Assembly (NCBI GenBank): GCA_039973685.1
Contig: JBDWKL010000053.1
Location: 1-64,000 of the forward strand
Direction: 5' to 3'
DNA length: 64,000 nucleotides
From: Hyphomicrobiales bacterium
Lineage (GTDB): Bacteria; Pseudomonadota; Alphaproteobacteria; Rhizobiales; JACESI01
The position numbers were made by a program, and so were the translations under genes. Below, piece after piece: positions 8,889 through 17,893 of the stretch (position 1 is the first letter of the stretch; every line of letters starts with the position of its first letter). The notes under the pieces are model-generated. The model was not told where the DNA came from. It worked only from the letters and a program-made list of their open reading frames with translations, and searched no databases.

Positions 8889-9800
8889 CTAGCCCGCACG
8901 AGCAAGTGAACGCGCTTCTTCCACCAAACGGGCCGCTTCGCTTCCTTGGATTTGCTGAATATCATCTTGATACTTGAGCAGCACGCCCAGCGTGTCAGAG
9001 ACAGTTTCAGGGTCCAGCGCCATCTCGTTGAGTTCTGTCAGCGCCGTTGCCCAATCAAGGGTTTCTGCAACGCCTGGATTTTTAAACAGATCGCCTTCAC
9101 GTAGCTTTTGAACAAAAGCCACAATTTCAGCAGACAAGCGCTCTCCGGCCTGCGGTGCTTTGCGCTTGATGATTTCAAGCTCCACCTCAGCACTTGGATA
9201 ATCCACCCAATGATACAAACAACGCCGCTTCAACGCATCATGAATTTCGCGGGTGCGGTTGGTGGTAATAATCACAATCGGCGGCTCATTGGCTTTGACG
9301 GTGCCAATCTCAGGGATGGTCACTTGATTGTCTGAAAGCACTTCCAACAAATAAGCCTCAAACGCTTCGTCGGCACGGTCCAACTCATCAATCAATAGAA
9401 CAGGCGCACGTCCCGCCTCTCCGCGCATGGCTTGCAAGATGGGCCGTTCAATCAAGAAGTCTTCAGAATAAATGCTTTTGGAAAGTTCAGTTTTATCAGC
9501 ACCGCCGCTTGCTTCCGACAAACGAATTTCCGTCATTTGCCGCGCATAGTTCCATTCATAAACAGCAGAAGAAACATCCAGCCCCTCATAACACTGCAAG
9601 CGAATAAGCGGCCGATCAAGTGTCTCCGCCAGCACCTTGGCAATCTCAGTTTTGCCAACACCCGCCTCGCCTTCAAGAAACAAGGGCCGCTGCAACTTCA
9701 AGCTCAAATAAAGCACGGTCGACAAACTGCGGTCGGTCACATAGTCAGCACCACTTAGCAACGTCAGTGTTTCATCAATTGAGTTTGGCAAGTTCGTCAT
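8889..9800 (-). CDS. coxD: MoxR-type AAA+ ATPase (CoxD-like)
   Basis: The 303-residue ATPase has a Walker A motif GEAGVGKTE, a Walker B motif LLIDELDRAD with the expected acidic pair, and the sensor segment IITTNRTREIHDALKRRCLY, all as in MoxR proteins. I chose the ATG at 9800 because GAGGAG lies about ten bases upstream. A longer frame starts at a TTG at 9827 without a better ribosome binding site. It is the first gene of the five-gene operon ending at 5080. CoxD is a chaperone-like ATPase for insertion of sulfur/copper in CO dehydrogenase and probably serves a related enzyme here. Confidence 0.93.
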   Translation of the reverse strand: MTNLPNSIDETLTLLSGADYVTDRSLSTVLYLSLKLQRPLFLEGEAGVGKTEIAKVLAETLDRPLIRLQCYEGLDVSSAVYEWNYARQMTEIRLSEASGGADKTELSKSIYSEDFLIERPILQAMRGEAGRAPVLLIDELDRADEAFEAYLLEVLSDNQVTIPEIGTVKANEPPIVIITTNRTREIHDALKRRCLYHWVDYPSAEVELEIIKRKAPQAGERLSAEIVAFVQKLREGDLFKNPGVAETLDWATALTELNEMALDPETVSDTLGVLLKYQDDIQQIQGSEAARLVEEARSLARAG

Positions 9801-9943
9801 GAATGTAGGTCTCCTCGAACAAAGCAATGTAAGGGGATTGCAAAGGAGAGCAAGAGTGAAGTTACAGTTTGATCTTTTTCTTTAAGGAAGCAGAAAGCTT
9901 ATTGCTCAAGTTAACTGAAAGGTTCTTATGGTAGATTCAACCT

Positions 9944-10339
9944 ATGGAAGAAATCCTGCAAACCCCTGTATCCTTTTGGCATTTCCTTTTTGGACTGCTT
10001 ATCGCTGTTTGTGCTGGCGTGCTTTGCCATGTTGGCCGAGCTGTTTTCAATGTATACCCAGATCGCCTCTCAGATAGCCACAAAATGGATATCATCGTAT
10101 CGAGTGATTACAGCTTTACAGATTGGTACTATGGAACAGAGTTTGATGACGCGGGATTTTATGAATTATACAGCGTGAAAAACCTGCGCCTATCAATAAT
10201 CTACAATTTGATTTTCTTCGTGGTTCTTTGGTTTATTCTGCCAAACCTTCCTAACAAGGTTGCATACGCTAGCAATTGGCTTGCTTCCGGCTTTGGTGAA
10301 ACCTTTATGACCAGCGTCAAGCATTACACTCAAAAATAA
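9944..10339 (+). CDS. Hypothetical small membrane protein
   Basis: I do not recognise this 131-residue protein. It has two hydrophobic helices, residues about 12-34 (WHFLFGLLIAVCAGVLCHVG) and about 84-101 (LSIIYNLIFFVVLWFILP). They are separated by a polar segment rich in Asp, Tyr and Ser, and followed by a short tail that may be membrane-associated. It is alone on the plus strand between the coxD promoter region and the convergent ETF-QO gene. A possible hairpin terminator follows. Confidence 0.7.
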   Translation: MEEILQTPVSFWHFLFGLLIAVCAGVLCHVGRAVFNVYPDRLSDSHKMDIIVSSDYSFTDWYYGTEFDDAGFYELYSVKNLRLSIIYNLIFFVVLWFILPNLPNKVAYASNWLASGFGETFMTSVKHYTQK

Positions 10340-10360
10340 TTCTCCAAGCACCAAAGCAAA

Positions 10361-10386
10361 TTGGGCCAGCATTTCTGCCAGCCCAA
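10361..10386. terminator. Possible shared hairpin between the membrane-protein gene and ETF-QO gene
   Basis: TTGGGC at 10361-10366 pairs with GCCCAA at 10381-10386, with an inner GCA/TGC pair and a small internal mismatch. It lies between two convergent genes. There is no long T run on either side, so it is only a weak intrinsic terminator candidate. Confidence 0.4.
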
Positions 10387-10416
10387 CTTGAATCATTTTG
10401 TTAAGAGCAGACCACC

Positions 10417-12081
10417 CTACATGTTTGGATAGTTCGGCCCACCAGCACCTTCTGGGACTGTCCAGTTAATGTTCTGGTTCGGGTCTTTGATGTCGCAAGT
10501 TTTGCAGTGAACACAGTTTTGGCTGTTGATCACAAAGTTCGGATTTCCACCTTCATCAGGCGTCACCCATTCATAAACACCTGCCGGACAATACCGATTT
10601 GATGGCCCCTCAAAGACTTTAAGTTCTGAGTTAAACTGAACGTCTTTATCTTTTAATTTCAAATGGATAGGCTGGTCTTCTTCATGGTTTGTTGAAGACA
10701 TAAAGACAGAGGATAGACGGTCAAACGAGATTTTCCCATCAGGCTTCGGGTATTCAAGTTTCTTGCATTCAGCCGCTGGTTTCAATGTCGCATAATCAGG
10801 CTTGCCATGGCTGAGCGTACCGAAGAATGAGAAGTTAAACAGCTCATTGGTCCACATGTCCAAACCGCCAAGTGCCACACCACCGACAAGGCCGTACTTC
10901 GACCACATCGGTTTAATGTTGCGTACCTTATGAAGGTCTTTGCCGATGTCACTTGCACGCCAGCTTTCTTCATAATCAGATAGCTCATCTTGCGCACGAC
11001 CAGCCTTGATTGCCTTCACCGCTTCTTCAGCCGCCATCATGCCAGACAACATTGCGTTGTGAGAACCTTTAATGCGCGGCACATTGACGAGGCCAGCCGA
11101 ACAACCAAGCAGCGCGCCACCTGGGAAGGTTAGTTTTGGAACCGACTGATAGCCGCCCTCAGTAATCGCCCGCGCACCATAAGAAATACGCTTGCCACCT
11201 TCAAACACATCGCGAATGGCAACGTGAGTTTTGAAGCGCTGGAATTCTTCGAACGGAGACAGCCACGGGTTTTCATAATTCAAGTGCGTCACAAAACCGA
11301 CCGCCACTTGATTGTTCTCAAGGTGATAAAGGAATGAACCGCCGCCTGCGTTGTTGCCCAATGGCCAACCGAAGGAGTGCTGAACCAGACCTTCTTTGTG
11401 CTTTGAAGGATCAACCTCCCAAAGCTCTTTAATGCCGATACCAAACTTTGGTGGCTCTTTGCCTTCATCAAGGCCATATTTCGCAATCAATTGTTTTGCA
11501 AGCGAACCACGAACACCTTCGCCAATGAAGGTATATTTGCCAAGCAACGCCATACCGCGTTCAAAGCCGCCCTTAGGCTTGCCGTCACGACCAATGCCCA
11601 TGTCACCAGTTGCAACACCAATCACATTGTTATTGTCATCATAAAGAACTTCTGCTGCTGCAAAGCCTGGGAAAACTTCAACACCCATCGCTTCAGCTTT
11701 TTCAGCCAACCAACGGCACACATTGCCGAGAGAGACGATGTAGTTGCCATGATTGTTCATCAGCTTTGGCATTAGGAAGTTCGGCAAGCGCAAAGAACCC
11801 GCAGGGCCAAGCACAAGGAAGTGGTCTGCTTTCACTTCTGTCTTAAAGGGTGTGTCAGCCTCATCGCGCCATTCTGGGAGCAAACGGTCCACCGCAATCG
11901 GGTCAACCACAGCACCAGAAAGAATGTGGGCGCCAACCTCAGATCCTTTTTCAAGCACAACAACAGATAAATCAGCATCCAATTGTTTCAGCCGGATCGC
12001 AGCAGCAAGACCCGCAGGCCCCGCCCCAACAATCACAACATCAAAATCCATGCTTTCGCGTTCAGGCATCTCGTCAGACAT
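10417..12081 (-). CDS. Electron transfer flavoprotein-ubiquinone oxidoreductase
   Basis: This 554-residue inner-membrane flavoprotein passes electrons from ETF to ubiquinone during fatty-acid and amino-acid oxidation. The N-terminal FAD dinucleotide motif VVIVGAGPAGLAAAIRL is at about residues 14-30. The family segments EKGSEVGAHILSGAVVDP and GCSAGLVNVPRIKGSHNAM are present. The C-terminal ferredoxin-like part supplies the four cluster cysteines (CPAGVYEW, then NCVHCKTCDI). Length matches the family. It is divergent from the uracil-DNA glycosylase gene, and no etfAB is in view. Confidence 0.96.
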   Translation of the reverse strand: MSDEMPERESMDFDVVIVGAGPAGLAAAIRLKQLDADLSVVVLEKGSEVGAHILSGAVVDPIAVDRLLPEWRDEADTPFKTEVKADHFLVLGPAGSLRLPNFLMPKLMNNHGNYIVSLGNVCRWLAEKAEAMGVEVFPGFAAAEVLYDDNNNVIGVATGDMGIGRDGKPKGGFERGMALLGKYTFIGEGVRGSLAKQLIAKYGLDEGKEPPKFGIGIKELWEVDPSKHKEGLVQHSFGWPLGNNAGGGSFLYHLENNQVAVGFVTHLNYENPWLSPFEEFQRFKTHVAIRDVFEGGKRISYGARAITEGGYQSVPKLTFPGGALLGCSAGLVNVPRIKGSHNAMLSGMMAAEEAVKAIKAGRAQDELSDYEESWRASDIGKDLHKVRNIKPMWSKYGLVGGVALGGLDMWTNELFNFSFFGTLSHGKPDYATLKPAAECKKLEYPKPDGKISFDRLSSVFMSSTNHEEDQPIHLKLKDKDVQFNSELKVFEGPSNRYCPAGVYEWVTPDEGGNPNFVINSQNCVHCKTCDIKDPNQNINWTVPEGAGGPNYPNM

Positions 12082-12236
12082 CCTCGTCTCCCAATTTAGG
12101 TCGTTTGTTCGTAAATAACGGATAAAGCAGGCATTGCGCTAGCCTTTATTTTGTTTCAACACTAATTGACCTACAGCCCTTTTAAAAAGTGTTAGTCTAA
12201 ACTGGCTTTATATATCCAACCGAATTGGTCTTAATT

Positions 12237-13124
12237 GTGAATACAAACGCCTTTCATGCCGCTGAAATGGAAGCTCTTTTAGAGTTTTACGCAGCCAATG
12301 GTGTGGATTGCGCGATTGATGACCAGCCGCATGACCGTTTTGCAGAAATGCGCGACGCGCGAGCAGCCAAAATGGCGGCAATGACGCAGAATCATCATTC
12401 CGCACAAAACAATGCACAGATAAATCAGCAATCATCACTGCCACGTGCCCCCGCCTCAAATGCACACGAAGCGCCTGCCCGCGTTGCCACTCAAACCGTG
12501 CCCGATGCAGCAAATGTGGAAGCAGCCCGCAAACTTGCCAATGCAGCCAACACGCTAGAAGACCTTCACGCAGCGCTTGAACAATTTGATGGGTGTAATT
12601 TAAAACGCACCGCCAAAAGCTTGGTCTTTGCAGATGGCAACCCAAATGCTCAGATTATGCTGGTTGGTGACGCGCCGGGCCGCGACGAAGATATTGAAGG
12701 TGTTCCCTTTGCTGGGGCCACTGGTGAACTTTTAAACAAGATGCTCGCCGCCATTGGGCTCGATCGCACCGACGTCTATATTTCTAACTTCGTGCCGTGG
12801 CGTCCACCCGGAAACCGCGCACCAACCTCTCAAGAGATCGAGCTATGTCGCCCCTTCATTGAACGTCAAATTGCTTTGGTGAACCCTGACATTTTGGTGC
12901 CTTTAGGTGGTGATGCCACAAAACAATTACTCCAAACGACAAACGGCATTTTGAAATTACGCGGCAAAAAGCATCCTTATACCCTTGGGGAACGAAAAAT
13001 TGATGCCATCGCAACGTTGCACCCAGCCTACCTTCTGCGCCAAACCGCGCAAAAACGACTGGCATGGCAAGACCTTCAAATGCTAAAGAAGCGTCTTGAA
13101 GAGATTGGACCCAAGAAAGCATGA
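12237..13124 (+). CDS. Uracil-DNA glycosylase (family 4-like)
   Basis: The core from about residue 125 carries LVGDAPGRDEDIEGVPFAGATGELL, NFVPWRPPGNRAPT and the late LHPAYLLR motif, as in family 4-type uracil-DNA glycosylases that start base excision repair. The region before it is a long Ala/Gln/His-rich linker typical of alphaproteobacterial members. Several Cys positions of classical iron-sulfur family 4 enzymes are not obvious: Trp stands where Cys is usual before RPPGNR. The start is uncertain. TTG at 12225, GTG at 12237 and ATG at 12267 are all in frame and none has a good ribosome binding site. The stop overlaps the next gene by four bases. Confidence 0.88.
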   Translation: MNTNAFHAAEMEALLEFYAANGVDCAIDDQPHDRFAEMRDARAAKMAAMTQNHHSAQNNAQINQQSSLPRAPASNAHEAPARVATQTVPDAANVEAARKLANAANTLEDLHAALEQFDGCNLKRTAKSLVFADGNPNAQIMLVGDAPGRDEDIEGVPFAGATGELLNKMLAAIGLDRTDVYISNFVPWRPPGNRAPTSQEIELCRPFIERQIALVNPDILVPLGGDATKQLLQTTNGILKLRGKKHPYTLGERKIDAIATLHPAYLLRQTAQKRLAWQDLQMLKKRLEEIGPKKA

Positions 13125-14257
13125 TGCGCGCGCTTTTACTGGCAAGTTTGATGACGATTAGCAGTGTTGTTGCGGGCGGCTTTAGTGCTGCGCGTGCCGA
13201 TATCGTTATTGGTATCGCCGCTCCTCTAACGGGCATCTATGCGCCCCTTGGCAAACAAATCGAAATTGGTGCTCAACAAGCGGCCAAAGAGATCAACGAA
13301 GCTGGCGGCATTGCTGGCGAAAAGATTGTGATCGAAGCAATCGACGACAAATGCAAACCGGAAAACGCAAAAGCCGTTGCGAACCAATTGATCGGCAAAG
13401 ATGTCGCCTTCGTCATCGGCCATATGTGTGACCGCCCCTCCATTGAGGCCGCCAGCGTTTATGCTGAAAACAAAGTCATTCAGATTTCGCCTGCAAGCCA
13501 AAACCCTGCCTTCACAGAAAACCGCCCGCTTGAAAAAGGCGGCACTTATCGCTTTGCTGCAAGAAACACTCAACAAGCTGATGTTCTAATTAGCTTTTTG
13601 TCGGTCGCTGGCGCTAAGGAAAAGATCGTTATTTTGAACGATGGTTCCGTCTATGGCAAAGCGCTTGCTGATGCGGTTGTCACTGGTCTGGATGAGGCGG
13701 GCATTAAACCAGCCTTAAACGAAGGCTTTGAGGCAGGACAAGAACGCTATAGAACTCTGTCATCGAAAATCGTTGATGCGGGTGCGCGTTTTGTATTCAT
13801 CGGAGGCACACACGCAGATGCCGCTAAAATCATCCGCGAACTGGATAGCTTAAGCGACAAGATCAACTTCGTCGGCGGTGACGGCCTTGTTAATGCTGAG
13901 TTCCCAAAACTGATATTGGAAGAAAACGACAAACGCGCAAACCTCGACGGCATCTTTGTAAGTTTCCCTCCAGACCCACGCTTTCTACCCACTGCCAAGA
14001 ACACTGTGGTTCGCTTCCAACAAAATGAAATCAACCCTGTCGGCTACACCCTTCGTGGCTACAGCTCAGTAAAAATCATCGAAAGCACGATGCGCCGCGC
14101 CAAAAGCACAGAATTTGATGCTTTGATCGACGCTATGAACACTGGTAAATTCCAAACACCCTTAGGCGTGATAAAATTCGACGAAAAAGGCGACGCAGAC
14201 CTTGTCGATTACACCATCCACCGCTGGGAAAATAATACGGTTGTTCCGCTGAATTAA
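13121..14257 (+). CDS. Branched-chain amino acid-type ABC transporter substrate-binding protein
   Basis: The 378-residue protein starts with a Sec signal peptide (about residues 1-27, ending SAARA). The periplasmic-binding type I fold of the LivJ/BraC family follows: IGIAAPLTGIYAPLGKQIEIGAQQAAKEINEAGG in outline, then SPASQNP and GYSS-type binding elements. It would bind a hydrophobic amino acid or amide in the periplasm. The ATG overlaps the stop of the glycosylase gene (ATGA), an odd functional pairing. No permease or ATPase genes are nearby, so it must use a transporter encoded elsewhere or act as an orphan binding protein. Confidence 0.92.
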   Translation: MMRALLLASLMTISSVVAGGFSAARADIVIGIAAPLTGIYAPLGKQIEIGAQQAAKEINEAGGIAGEKIVIEAIDDKCKPENAKAVANQLIGKDVAFVIGHMCDRPSIEAASVYAENKVIQISPASQNPAFTENRPLEKGGTYRFAARNTQQADVLISFLSVAGAKEKIVILNDGSVYGKALADAVVTGLDEAGIKPALNEGFEAGQERYRTLSSKIVDAGARFVFIGGTHADAAKIIRELDSLSDKINFVGGDGLVNAEFPKLILEENDKRANLDGIFVSFPPDPRFLPTAKNTVVRFQQNEINPVGYTLRGYSSVKIIESTMRRAKSTEFDALIDAMNTGKFQTPLGVIKFDEKGDADLVDYTIHRWENNTVVPLN

Positions 14258-14557
14258 AGCGCGAATTGAGTTCCTGATACAAACCGATGAGTGATTTTAT
14301 GGCATATTGCTCTGAAATTGCAGAGCATGAAATCAACATGTATTCAATTAACAAGCTACACGCGGTTACTTCAAATCAAACCCAAAAAAAACAACAATAC
14401 TGTTAATTAATTGCACTACTGCTCCTGAAAATTTGAATATAAAAACAAGCGATAAAAACTCAACTAATTGTTTTAAAATGATTTTTTTAAATTCTCTACA
14501 TTTTCCCATTTGGAAAATGGTCATTTTTACAAAACGTCTTCATTCCAAAAAATTTAA
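14258..14557. other. AT-rich intergenic region upstream of the TadG-like gene
   Basis: About 300 bases without a convincing gene. Base composition is clearly more A/T-rich than the neighbours, with A and T runs between 14380 and 14560. I see no RNA gene. Promoter-like elements are likely given the AT content, but no single one stands out. Confidence 0.6.
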
Positions 14558-15856
14558 TATTTTGTTGGTATTCAACTAGCTGGAACTAGTAATGGCAGCA
14601 GTACAATTAAGAACATCTTCGCAGACAAAAGAGCTTCGATAGCAACAACAGCAGCAGTAGCAGCTTTGCCGCTAGTGTTTGCTGCTGGCATGGCTGTTGA
14701 TTATACATCCCTTACTGGAACCCGAGCGAAGCTTCAAAATGCTGTCGATGCAGCAGCGCTAGCAAGCGCACGCCAACTTGGTCTGGCTGGATCCAGTGAT
14801 GAATCAATCCGCTCATATGCCAAGAATGTTGTGATCGCCAATATATCCAGCACTAACAAGAATACAGCAAATGGAGAAGATCTTGCACTAGATGCTATAA
14901 TCTCCGATGAAAGAACCGATGTTACAATCAACCTAACTTACCAATGGGAACCGCTCGTTCTTCAACATATTACGAAGGACGTTAAATCGGTAGCTGTCTC
15001 GGCAACCGCAACGCTTACGAGCAAAGCGAATTTGTGCGTTTTAGCATTGGAAACAACTAATGATCGCGCGATCGATCTTGGCGGTAGAGATGGCCATATA
15101 ACAGCCAACGATTGCATCATTCATTCAAACTCGACCGGTGAAAACAGCATCTCCGTTATTCAAGCCGCTTCTTTAGAAGGTGAAACTGTTATAACAGCAG
15201 GTGGATTTGATGGCCCTTTAAATAGCTTTCAACCAATACCAGTAACTGATGGACCAGTAATAGAAGATCCGTTGCTACAAAAAACACCGCCAGTAGTCGG
15301 CTCATGTGATTTCAATAATTTTAGCGCTCAAAAAAGCAATTCGACATTGAACCCGGGGGTATATTGCGGTGGCCTTTACATAGGGCCAAATTTAACAGCT
15401 AATTTAGCTCCGGGCGAATACATCATCAAAGATGGCCCCTTGGTTGTACAAGGAAATGGAGCCATCATCGGAGAGGATGTAAGTTTCTACTTTACTGGCG
15501 ACAGCGCGACATTCGATTTCGATAGAAATACACGAATTGCGCTAAGCGCGCGCGAATCTGGCCCCCTTTCTGGCGTGCTATTTTTTGAAGACAGAACAAG
15601 CCCTCTCTACCGCAGTTTCACAATTCGCAGCCAAGACGCAGAAAAGTTTGAAGGGGTTACCTACCTGCCCAACGGAACTCTTTTCATTGATGGGAGAAGT
15701 CGTGTTGGCCAACAATCTAATTGGACAGCCATCGTCGCTAGGCGCATTACCATCGGCAGCGGTCCAGATATCGTTATTAATTCAGATTTCGCCTCGTCAA
15801 CAATTCCTGCGCCAGAAGGTATTGCAGGCGGCAACGGGTTGCTCCTAAAAAACTAA
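14558..15856 (+). CDS. TadG-like pilus assembly protein with apparently broken 5' end
   Basis: The frame encodes the TadE/TadG N-terminal signature. A basic stretch ADKRAS is followed by a hydrophobic segment with ALPLVFAAGMAVDYTSL, then KLQNAVDAAALASARQL. A large secreted domain follows with a repetitive, beta-helix-like look (LGGRDGHITANDCIIHSN and onwards). Such proteins belong to Flp/Tad pilus systems. The frame is open from 14558 but has no ATG or GTG upstream of the hydrophobic segment. The only listed start, a TTG at 14666, lies inside the membrane helix. An ATG at 14593 in another frame would join it after a one-base shift near 14606-14612. So this may be a frameshift, a sequencing error, or an ATT start at 14606. 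Confidence 0.75.
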   Translation, partial: YFVGIQLAGTSNGSSTIKNIFADKRASIATTAAVAALPLVFAAGMAVDYTSLTGTRAKLQNAVDAAALASARQLGLAGSSDESIRSYAKNVVIANISSTNKNTANGEDLALDAIISDERTDVTINLTYQWEPLVLQHITKDVKSVAVSATATLTSKANLCVLALETTNDRAIDLGGRDGHITANDCIIHSNSTGENSISVIQAASLEGETVITAGGFDGPLNSFQPIPVTDGPVIEDPLLQKTPPVVGSCDFNNFSAQKSNSTLNPGVYCGGLYIGPNLTANLAPGEYIIKDGPLVVQGNGAIIGEDVSFYFTGDSATFDFDRNTRIALSARESGPLSGVLFFEDRTSPLYRSFTIRSQDAEKFEGVTYLPNGTLFIDGRSRVGQQSNWTAIVARRITIGSGPDIVINSDFASSTIPAPEGIAGGNGLLLKN

Positions 15857-16106
15857 AGGCTAGAGTCAGGAACTATCAATTACATCAAGCAAGCTTAGTC
15901 TAATCAAGGCATTGCATCCAAGCCCCTCATTAAGCCCATGATCGTGTCTTCACACAGCCTTATCACCTCGTCTATTTTCATGACTAACATCGTCAACAAA
16001 AAACGAAACGACACAAAATTAGAATAATAAACCTATTTTTTGTCAGTATATTTTAATCGTTATTATGTAATCTCTAAAAAAATTCTGGTCTATAAGTGAG
16101 AGTACA

Positions 16107-17078
16107 GTGCTAAGATTTGCAAGCTTCAGTGCAGCATTTTTCGTGTTGGTTTTCGCAATCACCTACTACGTTTTGCTTGTTTTACAATCTGGAGAGCCCT
16201 TTAGCTTACCAACGTTCCAAACGCAGGGAACAAGCGAGGTTGTTGCCCCTTCGACACAAAAGATCGTGCCTGCGGTTAAAACTGACGAATCCACTGCTAA
16301 GAAATCAGTTGAGGCCGCAACTGAGGACATTATCGAACCAAGTGTTGAAATCGTTGAATCGAGTGGTCGCGTTCTGGTTGAAGAACTTTCCCCGTCACCT
16401 CAACCATCAGGAAATTATAGTGGTTACACTGAACCAGTTGGCAAATTCAAAAAACACAAATTCAGACAAGGTTTCACAAGGCGCACCTACCATACTTATC
16501 TCGGAAAAAGTGCGACAGCCCATACCCCGCATCAAACCGTCGTCTTGCTACATGGGAGCGGGCGCACTGGTGTCTCGCTGCTTGATATGTGGAAAGAAAC
16601 AGCCGACCTTTATGATCTATACCTCGTCGCTCCTGACAGCTATCACAGCAAAGGATGGTCGACCATCACCACTCAACGAGATTTTTTCCAAGGTCTCATC
16701 GATCATGCAGATGAAGAGGCGCGTATCGACAAAGAAGAAGTCTATTTGTTCGGCCATTCTGCTGGTGGACGATTGGCTACTAAATTAGCTGCAAAACAAT
16801 CCCTACCCTTCCGTGCCATTGCAACCCACGCAGGCTTTGAAGGCACTGGTTCTCTAGGCGAGATTGAACTTGGTCTTCCTAAACAAATCCCAATTTCATT
16901 CTACCTCGGCGATGATGATCATATTTTCAAAGTCGACGCAGCAGAAGCCACCGCCAACAAATTCGCCAATGCAGGCCACGACATTAGCCTCTTCGTCATT
17001 CCAGGCCACACACACTGGTATTACAGCATTGGTCCTGAATTAAACAAACTGATTTGGGCGGATATTTCGCGAAAGTGA
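16107..17078 (+). CDS. Alpha/beta-hydrolase, PHB depolymerase/feruloyl-esterase-like, membrane-anchored or secreted
   Basis: The 323-residue protein begins with a hydrophobic helix (residues about 5-27) that acts as signal or anchor. A Pro/Ser/Glu-rich spacer leads to an alpha/beta-hydrolase core from about residue 120. The oxyanion segment VVLLHGSGRTG, the nucleophile motif FGHSAGGR and the C-terminal His in IPGHTHWYY are present. The order fits LpqC/polyhydroxybutyrate depolymerase-like esterases, but the substrate is unknown. I accept the GTG at 16107, preceded by a purine-rich GTGAGAG. It stands alone, 250 bases after the TadG-like gene. Confidence 0.8.
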   Translation: MLRFASFSAAFFVLVFAITYYVLLVLQSGEPFSLPTFQTQGTSEVVAPSTQKIVPAVKTDESTAKKSVEAATEDIIEPSVEIVESSGRVLVEELSPSPQPSGNYSGYTEPVGKFKKHKFRQGFTRRTYHTYLGKSATAHTPHQTVVLLHGSGRTGVSLLDMWKETADLYDLYLVAPDSYHSKGWSTITTQRDFFQGLIDHADEEARIDKEEVYLFGHSAGGRLATKLAAKQSLPFRAIATHAGFEGTGSLGEIELGLPKQIPISFYLGDDDHIFKVDAAEATANKFANAGHDISLFVIPGHTHWYYSIGPELNKLIWADISRK

Positions 17079-17210
17079 CGAACATATAAATGAACGAGAA
17101 GCGGTTCCGATCTCCCTAACTCGTGGAAAGCCGCGACATCCATCAATTTCGGCTAGCAACCCTATTCCATTCAAGTTATAGCATCCAAAACTCTTATTGG
17201 ATGCCATATC

Positions 17211-17891
17211 ATGCCTTCACCCATCCTGATTGCCCCTTCTATTCTCGCCGCCGACTTTGCCAAGCTTGGTGATGAGGTTAAAGCCATTGTTGATGGTGGT
17301 GCGGATTGGGTTCATGTGGATGTGATGGACGGGCATTTTGTGCCGAATATTTCATTTGGTCCGGTTGTGCTTGGCGCAATTCGTCCGGTGACAGATGCCT
17401 TCATGGATGTTCATTTGATGATCTCGCCAGTCGACGTTTATCTCGAAGACTTTGCAAAAGCAGGTGCTGATCAAATCACAGTTCATGCAGAAGCTGGTCC
17501 GCATATTCATCGCACCATTCAAGCCATCAAGTCACTTGGCAAGAAAGCAGGCATTGTGCTGAACCCTGGCACGCCCGCATCAGTGATTGGCCCGATGATG
17601 GATGACATTGATATTATTGTGGTGATGACAGTGAACCCGGGTTTTGGTGGGCAAAAGTTCATCCATAGCCAGCTTGCGAAAATCGCAGAGCTTCGCGCGA
17701 TGATCGGAGAGCGCGCCATTGATCTTCAAATCGACGGCGGCGTGACCGTTGAAACCGCTCCCCTTTGCGCCAAAGCAGGAGCTAATGTTCTTGTCGCTGG
17801 TTCTGCCGTGTTCAAAGGCGACAGCCCTGCGGCCTATGCTGAGAACATCAAGAATATTCGCCAAGCAGCTGAACAAGCAATTGCGGTGTAA
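17211..17891 (+). CDS. rpe: Ribulose-phosphate 3-epimerase
   Basis: This 226-residue TIM-barrel enzyme interconverts ribulose 5-phosphate and xylulose 5-phosphate. The family motifs are all visible: [14 protein letters not shown], the metal-site [31 protein letters not shown] and QIDGGVT with its catalytic Asp. It is followed two bases later by a small membrane protein gene, then by purB. Confidence 0.97.
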   Translation: MPSPILIAPSILAADFAKLGDEVKAIVDGGADWVHVDVMDGHFVPNISFGPVVLGAIRPVTDAFMDVHLMISPVDVYLEDFAKAGADQITVHAEAGPHIHRTIQAIKSLGKKAGIVLNPGTPASVIGPMMDDIDIIVVMTVNPGFGGQKFIHSQLAKIAELRAMIGERAIDLQIDGGVTVETAPLCAKAGANVLVAGSAVFKGDSPAAYAENIKNIRQAAEQAIAV

Positions 17892-17893
17892 AC

